A DNA stretch of 30,296 bases from positions 1-30,296 of the forward strand of contig JAEYXG010000342.1 in NCBI GenBank assembly GCA_023428585.1, given 5' to 3'. This DNA is from Bacteroidota bacterium. GTDB lineage: Bacteria; Bacteroidota; Bacteroidia; Bacteroidales; Lentimicrobiaceae. The translations under genes and the position numbers were made by a program. Shown piece by piece: positions 24,112-30,296 of the stretch (position 1 is its first letter; each line of letters opens with the position of its first letter). The notes under the pieces were generated by a model. The model worked only from the letters and a program-made list of their open reading frames with translations, was not told where the DNA came from and searched no databases.

Positions 24112-25656
24112 CTATGGTTCTTTTTTTGAAACCATGGACACCTCTATATCCTTTCCAACAGATTTGCCAAGCTCGTCTCGAAGAATTATTAAAGTGGGCG
24201 TCAAATATATTAGCCTATAACCGGAAAGCACCTCATTCTTTTTCAATTTACTCATTCCGAGATTTTCAATATACGGTTCTGATAAAATTATATAATCAAT
24301 ATCAAAAGTCCTTGCTTTATCAAGGAAGCCTGAACCTGTAATTGAGTTATCAAATTGCTGCAAAGTTGTATAAAGACGTTCACCCTGGATGCTTTCAAAA
24401 TAAAGAACCTCATTAAAAATAAATTCCATAGGGGCAACTATCTTTAATTGAGCTGTATTCTTCTGAATATTGGAATTTATGACCATCCTGACATTATCAG
24501 GATTGAATTTATCCTTTGCAGTCCTATAGTTGTAATAGGTTGATCCCAAAATAAAGATTAAAATCACTAGAACAACTGTTACTACCCATCCTTTCTTGTA
24601 TATCCAGGCGGAAAGATCATGTCGTCTTAAAATCATTTTATCTAATATTACTGATACAAATATTACCAGGAATGGTAGATAAATCAAGATATATTGCCGT
24701 GATTTCTGAGTAAAAAGCAAGGCTACTACTACCATCAGAATCACAGTATATTGTAACATGATCCTATAATTTGACCTAATGTACTTATATCCGGCCATAA
24801 ACATTAATAGAAATAATAGGCTGAAGCCAATGATACTTCCATCATGAAAAAAGCGCATATGTTCCTTTAATAAGCTGTTGGCCATATATAAAACTACATT
24901 TGCTTTTTCAGGACTCTCACCAAGTACTGATTGAAATAACTGGCTCTTCCAGAAAGCCAATCCATAATCCCTTGTAAAGTCATAAAAGTACAGGCTAAAT
25001 CCTATCACACTTCCTATCGAGTACGGGATAATTTGCTTCCATCTCCTGTTAAAAAGCAATAAAATCCCACCTGCTGCAATAACAGCCAACCCATTAAGAT
25101 GCGCCACGGCAACAAGTCCACTTAAAATTCCTGCAAGCAATGCCAATATCATTGAATGCTTATCCTTGTTCACACTCCTTTCCAATAAAAAGTAAGCTAT
25201 GAATGTAAGGAACATCATGGTGATTTCAGGTCGAAAAATAAAGGAGAATTTAAAAGTATAATGAAAAGTAAATAATATTGTTATAGCTATTAAAAACTGT
25301 CGGCTATTAAGTATCTTCTGCTTTAAAACAGTTATATAGTAAAATGATCCCAGAAACAAAATGTAAAAAAACAGGCTGACTACCTTCAATGAATATAATG
25401 AAAATCCAAAAACCTTCATAACAGAGAAGCCCATTAAAGTAATCAGTTTGTGATGTATTAGAATACGTTCATCCTGACTTGTCCAACCACGCATTAACTC
25501 TGACCGTGCATATCCATCTTTGAGCATCCAATATGCCGGTTCGCCAATCCAGGCATCATCTATGTCAGGAGCCCTTCCTACAAGACTATAAATATAGAAT
25601 CCAATTTGGAGGAGTAGAAATGCTAATAACAACCTGAATATTAGTTTGATGCTCAT
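24112..25656 (-). CDS. GT-C membrane glycosyltransferase (GT39/ArnT-like)
   Basis: 514 residues with about ten hydrophobic segments, then a ~130-residue soluble C-terminal region. After the first segment comes GRAPDIDDAWIGEPAYWML (D33-D34 and E39), the acidic loop motif of GT-C enzymes that take sugars from polyprenyl phosphate. Such proteins transfer a sugar or aminosugar to lipids, glycans or proteins on the periplasmic face of the inner membrane. The acceptor and donor cannot be told. It is a single gene convergent with the MORN gene (110 bp apart; no clear hairpin seen there) and divergent from DUF4293. A TATTTTTG element sits 56 bp upstream of the ATG. Confidence 0.82.
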   Translation of the reverse strand: MSIKLIFRLLLAFLLLQIGFYIYSLVGRAPDIDDAWIGEPAYWMLKDGYARSELMRGWTSQDERILIHHKLITLMGFSVMKVFGFSLYSLKVVSLFFYILFLGSFYYITVLKQKILNSRQFLIAITILFTFHYTFKFSFIFRPEITMMFLTFIAYFLLERSVNKDKHSMILALLAGILSGLVAVAHLNGLAVIAAGGILLLFNRRWKQIIPYSIGSVIGFSLYFYDFTRDYGLAFWKSQLFQSVLGESPEKANVVLYMANSLLKEHMRFFHDGSIIGFSLLFLLMFMAGYKYIRSNYRIMLQYTVILMVVVALLFTQKSRQYILIYLPFLVIFVSVILDKMILRRHDLSAWIYKKGWVVTVVLVILIFILGSTYYNYRTAKDKFNPDNVRMVINSNIQKNTAQLKIVAPMEFIFNEVLYFESIQGERLYTTLQQFDNSITGSGFLDKARTFDIDYIILSEPYIENLGMSKLKKNEVLSGYRLIYLTPTLIILRDELGKSVGKDIEVSMVSKKEP

Positions 25657-25712
25657 TAGTCTCTGAAGGTTGTTTTGTGTTATTCAATAATCCTTATCTG
25701 GAAATAGCTTGA

Positions 25713-25720
25713 CAAAAATA
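25713..25720 (-). promoter_or_regulatory. Bacteroidetes -7 element for the GT-C gene
   Basis: The minus strand reads TATTTTTG. A TTG lies about 25 bp further upstream (25746-25748 on +), slightly too far for a good -33 element. Confidence 0.45.
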
Positions 25721-25770
25721 GGCAATTTAAGATTTTATAAGAGTGCAATACATAAATGGAGGTGGTTTAT

Positions 25771-25778
25771 TATCTTTG
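25771..25778 (+). promoter_or_regulatory. Bacteroidetes -7 element for the DUF4293 gene
   Basis: TATCTTTG ends 18 bp before the ATG at 25797, so the transcript would start around 25785. This excludes the in-frame GTG at 25743 as the translation start. Confidence 0.55.
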
Positions 25779-25796
25779 CAATTCAAATCAAACATC

Positions 25797-26273
25797 ATGA
25801 TACAGCGAATTCAAACTGCATATCTTGCTTTGGCAACCATTGCCCTGATAGCTCTCTACTTTTTCCCTTTGGCAAGCTATCTATCTGAATTATCCTATAG
25901 CAAATTATATTTAACGCACCTTGCTTCTCTCACTCCTGGTGTAGAGCCGGTCGTTAAAAGCACAATGGTGCTTCCTCTTGCCATCTTTAATGGATTAATA
26001 GCACTTATTGGCATTGTATCAATATTTGTTTACAAAAAACGCATTTTGCAGTCCAAAATCGTTAAACTCTGTATCCTAATGACTATTATTATGATAGTGT
26101 TGGTATTCTTTGTCTATGCACCTCTAATCAGTCGATTAACTGCTACAGAAGCGGTTTTTACTGATGGTTATGGTCTATACCTGATACTTATAGCAATCGT
26201 AATGTTTATTTTGGCAAATAGGGCTATTATTAAAGATGAAAAGCTGGTCCGTTCAGCCGATAGGCTTCGGTAG
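25797..26273 (+). CDS. DUF4293 family four-helix membrane protein
   Basis: 158 residues beginning MIQRIQTAYLALA, the hallmark opening of DUF4293, a family known from Bacteroidetes. Four membrane helices are clear at about 8-28, 54-78, 86-112 and 126-146. The frame is open 18 codons further upstream to a GTG (25743), but the MIQRIQ start and the -7 element at 25771-25778 both support ATG 25797. No function is known for the family. It converges with the YfcE-type gene, whose stop is only 27 bp away. Confidence 0.88.
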   Translation: MIQRIQTAYLALATIALIALYFFPLASYLSELSYSKLYLTHLASLTPGVEPVVKSTMVLPLAIFNGLIALIGIVSIFVYKKRILQSKIVKLCILMTIIMIVLVFFVYAPLISRLTATEAVFTDGYGLYLILIAIVMFILANRAIIKDEKLVRSADRLR

Positions 26274-26300
26274 TAGTATTAATCAATTACTGGTCGGCAA

Positions 26301-26807
26301 CTAGAGCGAATAGTTATCTCTATTTATTTCAAGAATTTCCAGATCTCTGATCTCTGTTCCATCCACTATAAACTTCATTGCTGTAATTACTTGATGCAAA
26401 CCATACTTGCCTGCGGCACCCGGATTTAGATGCAATAATTTATTTTGCTTGTCATTTACAACCTTAAGGATATGTGAATGTCCTGAAATAAATAAACCGG
26501 GACGAGTCTCCTTTATTAATTCTTTTGCAAGTTGTGTATATTTTCCAGGATATCCACCGATGTGAATCATCAGAACTTGAAGGTTCTCACAAATAAATGA
26601 TTGATACTGCGGATAAAAACTTCTGATATCCTGGCCATCAATGTTTCCGTATACTGCTTTAAGTGATTTGATGGAAGCGATAGCCTTTGCAGTCTCAAGG
26701 TCGCCAATATCACCTGCATGCCATATTTCATCACATTTAGCCAGGAAATCAGCTATGGAAGGATGAAGATATGAGTGGGTATCAGAAATTAATCCAATTT
26801 TTGTCAT
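26301..26807 (-). CDS. YfcE/MJ0936-type metallophosphoesterase
   Basis: 168 residues, the normal length for this family of small calcineurin-like phosphodiesterases. The metal-binding motifs are all present: D9-x-H11 in ISDTHSY, HAGDIGD (30-36), GN in VYGNIDG, the H of MIHIGG, and GHSH in ISGHSHI. It should hydrolyse phosphodiester or phosphomonoester bonds with Mn or another divalent metal; the natural substrate is unknown for most members. The start overlaps the stop of the upstream AlbA_2 gene by ATGA (26804-26807), so the two are translated together. Confidence 0.93.
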   Translation of the reverse strand: MTKIGLISDTHSYLHPSIADFLAKCDEIWHAGDIGDLETAKAIASIKSLKAVYGNIDGQDIRSFYPQYQSFICENLQVLMIHIGGYPGKYTQLAKELIKETRPGLFISGHSHILKVVNDKQNKLLHLNPGAAGKYGLHQVITAMKFIVDGTEIRDLEILEINRDNYSL

Positions 26808-27475
26808 TCAATTGTTGATTTGATGCTGAAATCAGGTTTTAATGTGTAATAAACCCCGGCTTCAGAGAAATTGATCTTTATTATGTCAAGCACTATAAAA
26901 TCTGCTAGAATATGCTCACATCTTTTGATATTCAACCCTGAATACTTTTTAAATGCGCTGAGTGTAATTTTTGAATGTTCCTCCAAAAAAGAAATAAGTG
27001 ATCGTTCGGTATGTGTAAACGATATCTTGACACCTTTTTCATTTTTTCTTTTGTTCCAAACCTTAAGAAGCACTCCATTAGCCATAAAATTCTGATCTTC
27101 AACCCTTATATAGGCTCTAAAAACGCCATCCTTATCAGGAGCAGAATGCACTCTATCACTTTTCGGAACAATAATTTCAAGCACATTCTTTCCATTCTCA
27201 TCCCATTCATGAAGCTCAAATGCCACCGGAGGTTTGCAGTAAAGGTTTGCACCAGCCTCCATCATATAGAATTCTTCATCTGAACGGACTCCAGTGATTG
27301 TCCCATTATCCTTTACCCCTATCAATAGGCGCCCACCATCGGTATTGGCAAAAGCAGCCAGGGTTCGGGCAATTTTCTTGGAATCACTTACCTCAAACTT
27401 AAAATCAAGCTGTTGATGCTCACCTTCTTTAATCAATTTTTGGATATAAGATGGCATAAATTCAGTATTATACAT
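26804..27475 (-). CDS. AlbA_2 (Schlafen-type) domain protein
   Basis: 223 residues. Residues ~10-130 carry the AlbA_2 signature: EGEHQQLDFKFEVSDSKKIARTLAAFANTDGGRLLIGVKDNGTI in its parts (E-x3-L-D-F-K, AFANTDGG, IGVKDNG) and the later FRAYIRVEDQN strand. This domain is called a 'putative DNA-binding' or ATPase-like domain; in Schlafen proteins a related fold is a nuclease core. Residues ~150-223 look like a winged-helix module (FTHTERSLISFLEEHSKITLSAFKKYSG). The role is unknown; a transcriptional or nucleic-acid-binding function is an inference. An ATG at 27457 (MPSYIQK) is an alternative start. It is 66 bp downstream of pyrI on the same strand with no visible promoter, so it may be at the end of the pyrBI transcript. 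It overlaps the phosphoesterase gene by 4 nt. Confidence 0.82.
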   Translation of the reverse strand: MYNTEFMPSYIQKLIKEGEHQQLDFKFEVSDSKKIARTLAAFANTDGGRLLIGVKDNGTITGVRSDEEFYMMEAGANLYCKPPVAFELHEWDENGKNVLEIIVPKSDRVHSAPDKDGVFRAYIRVEDQNFMANGVLLKVWNKRKNEKGVKISFTHTERSLISFLEEHSKITLSAFKKYSGLNIKRCEHILADFIVLDIIKINFSEAGVYYTLKPDFSIKSTIE

Positions 27476-27541
27476 CCATTGATAACAATAACGTATCGCC
27501 TGAATGCAATAGGAATGGCAAAATCAATAAACGCGCAATAG

Positions 27542-28006
27542 CTATAGGATCTCTATATTGTTTTTGCCGGTTATTTTCTCACAATAATGGCACTGCAATT
27601 TTAAATCATCCTTGTCAATTACTGAGAATTTAGTAGTAATCTGCTGGTGATTCGTTATGCAATTCGGATTAACACATTTTACAAATTGTTCTATTGTGTC
27701 AGGAATTTGCACCTGTTGCTTTTTTACTACTTCATAATTCCTGATTGTTATCAGGGTGGCGGTTGGCGCAACTAATGCAATTTTATTGGCATCGCGGTTT
27801 TCAAAGAACTGATTGCTTGCTTTGATTATTCCCTTTTTACCATATTTCTTGCTCTCAAGGTTAAAGCCAATGGTAACCTGGCCATCTGTCTGTTCAAGGT
27901 TTAACATTCTAACAACAGGGAATAGGCTCTTGGCAGGAATATGATCTATTACGGTACCATTTTCAATGGCTGATACTACAAGCTCTTTTCTAATATTACT
28001 TTCCAT
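27542..28006 (-). CDS. pyrI: Aspartate carbamoyltransferase regulatory subunit
   Basis: 154 residues from the ATG at 28006. A TTG six codons upstream (28024) is in frame but falls in the ribosome-binding region (GGAAAG lies between), so the ATG is used. It is the allosteric chain of ATCase, binding CTP/ATP. The N-terminal nucleotide-binding domain has GTVIDHIPA (17-25) as in E. coli. The zinc domain that contacts PyrB has C111-x4-C116 and C139-x2-C142. Its presence predicts a c6r6-type holoenzyme with feedback control of pyrimidine synthesis. The gap to pyrB is 19 bp, a clear operon. Confidence 0.96.
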   Translation of the reverse strand: MESNIRKELVVSAIENGTVIDHIPAKSLFPVVRMLNLEQTDGQVTIGFNLESKKYGKKGIIKASNQFFENRDANKIALVAPTATLITIRNYEVVKKQQVQIPDTIEQFVKCVNPNCITNHQQITTKFSVIDKDDLKLQCHYCEKITGKNNIEIL

Positions 28007-28025
28007 TTTCTTTCCAGTTAACAAG

Positions 28026-28934
28026 TTATTTTACACCTAATATAGTTGCAAGTAAAGCCTGGCGAACATAAACACCATTTAAAGCTTGCGTAAAGTAATA
28101 AGCCTGAGGAGTTGAATCAACATCCTCAGTAATTTCATTTACCCTCGGAAGTGGATGAAGGATACGCATGTTTGGCTTGCAGTTGTCTAACATTGAGGCA
28201 GATAGAATATATGCATTCTTAACTTTCTCATACTCTATGGGATCTGAAAACCGTTCCCTCTGAATACGTGTCATATAAATAATATCAGCCGTTTCCATAA
28301 CTTCATTTAAATCAGTATATTGGAAGTAATTAAGATTGTTGTTTTTGATATGCATCTTCACATAGCTCGGTAACTTCAGCTCGATTGGGGAGACCAGATG
28401 AAAAGTAGTATTAAAATTGCACAAGGCCATCACCAGCGAATGAACAGTACGCCCGTATTTAAGGTCACCAACAAATGCGATATTCAGATTGTCAAGTTTA
28501 CCCTGAGTTTTCCGAATTGAAAACAGATCCAGCAAACATTGTGTAGGGTGTTGATTGCCGCCATCACCTGCATTGATTATGGGTACTTTCGAAACCTCAC
28601 TGGCAAATCGGGCACTTCCTTCACGGGGATGCCTCATCACAATAATATCACTATAGTTAGATACTGTGAGAATGGTATCTTTTAATGTTTCACCTTTTGA
28701 AACACTCGAGTTTGACGCATCCGAGAAACCAATTACTTTAGCTCCAAGTTGTGATGCGGCACTTTCAAAACTCAAACGGGTTCTTGTTGAAGGTTCAAAA
28801 AATAAGGTTGCTACAACAAATTTTTCAAGTATTGATTGCTTGGGATTTTTCTCAAACTCCTCTGCCAGGTCAAGTATTTTAAGGTACTCTTCCTTTGAAT
28901 AATCAGTAATTGATACCAGACTTCGGTTTTTCAT
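28026..28934 (-). CDS. pyrB: Aspartate carbamoyltransferase catalytic subunit
   Basis: 302 residues, normal size. It joins carbamoyl phosphate and aspartate to give N-carbamoyl-aspartate, the first committed step of pyrimidine synthesis. Key sites: carbamoyl-phosphate loop FFEPSTRTR (45-53), SVSKGETL (77-84) with the mobile-loop Ser and Lys, HPTQ (129-132), GDLKYGRTVHSL (156-167) and HPLPR near the C-terminus. It lies first in the pyrBI operon. Its promoter (TATTTTTG, minus strand) begins right after the terminator of the upstream GTPase gene. No pyrimidine-sensing leader peptide or attenuator was seen in the 77-bp gap. Confidence 0.97.
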   Translation of the reverse strand: MKNRSLVSITDYSKEEYLKILDLAEEFEKNPKQSILEKFVVATLFFEPSTRTRLSFESAASQLGAKVIGFSDASNSSVSKGETLKDTILTVSNYSDIIVMRHPREGSARFASEVSKVPIINAGDGGNQHPTQCLLDLFSIRKTQGKLDNLNIAFVGDLKYGRTVHSLVMALCNFNTTFHLVSPIELKLPSYVKMHIKNNNLNYFQYTDLNEVMETADIIYMTRIQRERFSDPIEYEKVKNAYILSASMLDNCKPNMRILHPLPRVNEITEDVDSTPQAYYFTQALNGVYVRQALLATILGVK

Positions 28935-28964
28935 GTTTTATATAGTTTGTGGATGTTACATTTA

Positions 28965-28992
28965 CAAAAATAGCCAAAAAAAAAGCTGCCAA
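28965..28992 (-). promoter_or_regulatory. Promoter of pyrBI, overlapping the upstream terminator
   Basis: On the minus strand TTG (28992 to 28990) is followed after 17 bp by TATTTTTG (28972 to 28965), a good Bacteroidetes -33/-7 pair. The -33 part lies in the loop edge of the terminator hairpin of the upstream gene. Confidence 0.55.
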
Positions 28993-29002
28993 TTGAGGCA
29001 GC
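28976..29002 (-). terminator. Intrinsic terminator of the cDPG-synthetase-like GTPase gene
   Basis: Read on the minus strand, GCTGCC and GGCAGC (29002 to 28985) form a 6-bp stem with loop TCAATT, followed by nine T (28984 to 28976). It lies about 10 bp after the stop codon. Confidence 0.88.
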
Positions 29003-29011
29003 CCTTTTTTC

Positions 29012-30296
29012 TTATTTTAAATTGTGCTTTTTGACAAAATCATTGATTACCATTGTCAAATTAGGAGTTCCAATTTCCTGAAGCTCATAACCAACTTTTA
29101 CTGTTGGCTTGTTGATCTTGATAATTCTGCTAAGATCAATAGGAGTGGCGATTACTACCGTGTCACATACAGTGTTTTCGATGGTTTTTTCAAGGTCTCT
29201 AACCTGTTCTTCACCATAACCCATTGCAGGTAACAATGTCCCTATATTCTTATAAATTTCAAAAGTTGTTGAAAGTTTACCGGTAGTATAAGGACGTGGA
29301 TCAACCAATTCAGCAGCACCATACTTCAGCGCAGCAACAACACCGGCACCAATTTTCATTTCACCGTGTGTCAATGTTGGTCCATCTTCTACCACCAACA
29401 CTTTCTTGCCACGTATCAATTCAGGCTTATCCACTGTTAGAGGTGATGCAGCATCAACTATGATAGCATTGGAATTAATTTTTGCAAGGTTATTGCGTAC
29501 AATATTTGTACTATCCAATGATGCAGTATCAATTTTATTGATAACAATAACATCCGACATACGTGCTACAACTTCTCCAGGATAATAACTTACCTCTGCA
29601 CCCGGGCGTAAAGGGTCGGCAACACCTATCATTAAGTCGGGTTTATAGAATGAAAAGTCGTTATTTCCACCGTCCCAGAGTATTACGTCACATCCATCAG
29701 GATCATTTTCAGCAGCTCTTACTATAGCTTCGTAATCAACACCTGAATATATAACATTACCGCGAACTACATGAGGTTCATACTCTTCCATTTCCTCAAT
29801 GGTGCATTTGTGCTTATGGAGGTCTTCAACTGTTGCAAAACGCTGAACTTTCTGGGCATTTAAATCACCATAAGGCATCGGGTGACGAATAGCAACAACT
29901 TTGAGACCCATCTCCATCATAATCTCGATGATTCGACGGCTGGTCTGACTTTTTCCACAGCCTGTGCGGGTTGCTCCAACAGCAATAACAGGCTTGGTAC
30001 TTTTGATCATCGTGTCACGGGGCCCCAATAGAATAAAATTGGCTCCTGCTGCATTTACAACAGAACTTATGTTCATTACTCGTGGGTATGGTACGTCACT
30101 GTATGCAAATACACAGTCATCAACTTTAAGATCTTTGATCAGTTTAGGAAGATCCTGTTCTGCATAAATAGGAATACCCTGTGGGTAAAGGGCTTCACCG
30201 GCCAATTCCTTTGGGTATTTACGACCATCAATGTCAGGTATCTGAGCTGCTGTAAAAGCTACTACATTATAGTTCGCGTTTCCGCGGAAGTAAGGT
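29012..30296 (-). CDS. Cyclic 2,3-diphosphoglycerate synthetase-like P-loop GTPase (5' partial)
   Basis: The frame stays open past the apparent TTG start at 30205 to the window edge, adding at least 30 residues that read YFRGNANYNVVAFTAAQIPD and then IDGRKYPKELAGE, which are family-like. The gene therefore starts outside the window; about 427 residues are visible. The P-loop is GATRTGCGKSQTSR (visible residues ~107-120); a later DxxG-type segment is LWDGGNNDFSF, and VINKID resembles the NKxD guanine motif. Archaeal relatives make cyclic 2,3-diphosphoglycerate from 2,3-BPG with ATP. The bacterial members are annotated by similarity only and often as GTPases, and their true reaction is unknown to me. 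The gene precedes pyrBI but has its own terminator. Confidence 0.82.
   Translation of the reverse strand, partial: PYFRGNANYNVVAFTAAQIPDIDGRKYPKELAGEALYPQGIPIYAEQDLPKLIKDLKVDDCVFAYSDVPYPRVMNISSVVNAAGANFILLGPRDTMIKSTKPVIAVGATRTGCGKSQTSRRIIEIMMEMGLKVVAIRHPMPYGDLNAQKVQRFATVEDLHKHKCTIEEMEEYEPHVVRGNVIYSGVDYEAIVRAAENDPDGCDVILWDGGNNDFSFYKPDLMIGVADPLRPGAEVSYYPGEVVARMSDVIVINKIDTASLDSTNIVRNNLAKINSNAIIVDAASPLTVDKPELIRGKKVLVVEDGPTLTHGEMKIGAGVVAALKYGAAELVDPRPYTTGKLSTTFEIYKNIGTLLPAMGYGEEQVRDLEKTIENTVCDTVVIATPIDLSRIIKINKPTVKVGYELQEIGTPNLTMVINDFVKKHNLK

Noticed and set aside
1..30296. CRISPR array, tRNA, rRNA, prophage or integrated element
   Set aside because: No regularly spaced repeats with unique spacers, no tRNA or rRNA-like sequence, and no integrase, capsid or transposase reading frames were found by eye.

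Overview
The window looks like a chromosomal segment of a Bacteroidota (Bacteroidetes) bacterium, most likely a Bacteroidales-type lineage. The evidence is as follows. Two secreted proteins end in type IX secretion (T9SS) type A C-terminal sorting domains. There is a DUF4293 protein, a family known from Bacteroidetes. There are paired periplasmic M16 peptidases. The DNA is AT-rich, and at least eleven gene starts are preceded by the Bacteroidetes -7 promoter element TAnnTTTG. I see no rRNA, tRNA, CRISPR array, transposase or phage gene. No gene-free stretch exceeds 300 bp; the longest is 9699-9982 (284 bp).

Layout. 1-1570 is the 3' end of a repeat-rich T9SS-exported protein, followed by a strong terminator. 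1643-2334 holds a small field of short repeats and a VanZ-like membrane protein with no usable ATG. 2343-4078 is a divergent pair, phosphofructokinase (-) and methylglyoxal synthase (+), that is, glycolysis and its bypass. 4180-7633 is a two-gene M16 operon: one active zinc peptidase and one inactive homologue fused to an extra C-terminal domain. 7768-9138 is a GH13 lipoprotein. 9216-9698 (-) is an orphan receiver domain. 9983-12079 is a secreted S9 (DPP5-like) peptidase.

12182-15231 (-) is a run of CCA-adding enzyme, a PF07929-type protein and miaA, the last two overlapping by 7 nt; two of the three act on tRNA. A HAD phosphatase (15358-16011) is divergent from it. 16236-20423 encodes a 1395-residue C10 (streptopain-like) cysteine protease with a beta-propeller-type Asp-box region, two duplicated choice-of-anchor J domains and a T9SS tail. 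It is followed by a 25-bp perfect hairpin and a second, +-oriented terminator. 20680-23146 (-) is recR then argS. Then come a MORN/YwqK-type secreted protein (+), a GT-C membrane glycosyltransferase (-) and DUF4293 (+).

The right end, all on the minus strand, reads in transcription order: a cyclic-2,3-diphosphoglycerate-synthetase-like GTPase (cut by the window edge), pyrB, pyrI, an AlbA_2-domain protein, and a YfcE-type phosphoesterase overlapping it by 4 nt.

Most of the content is core metabolism and information processing, interleaved with secreted peptidases and a glycosidase that suit a scavenger of protein and glucan. I found no convincing novel defence or mobile system. The items most worth a second look are the C10 protease architecture, the tRNA-processing run with its coupled PF07929 protein, the active/inactive M16 pair, the hairpin pair at 20444-20661, and the bacterial cDPG-synthetase-like GTPase upstream of pyrBI.
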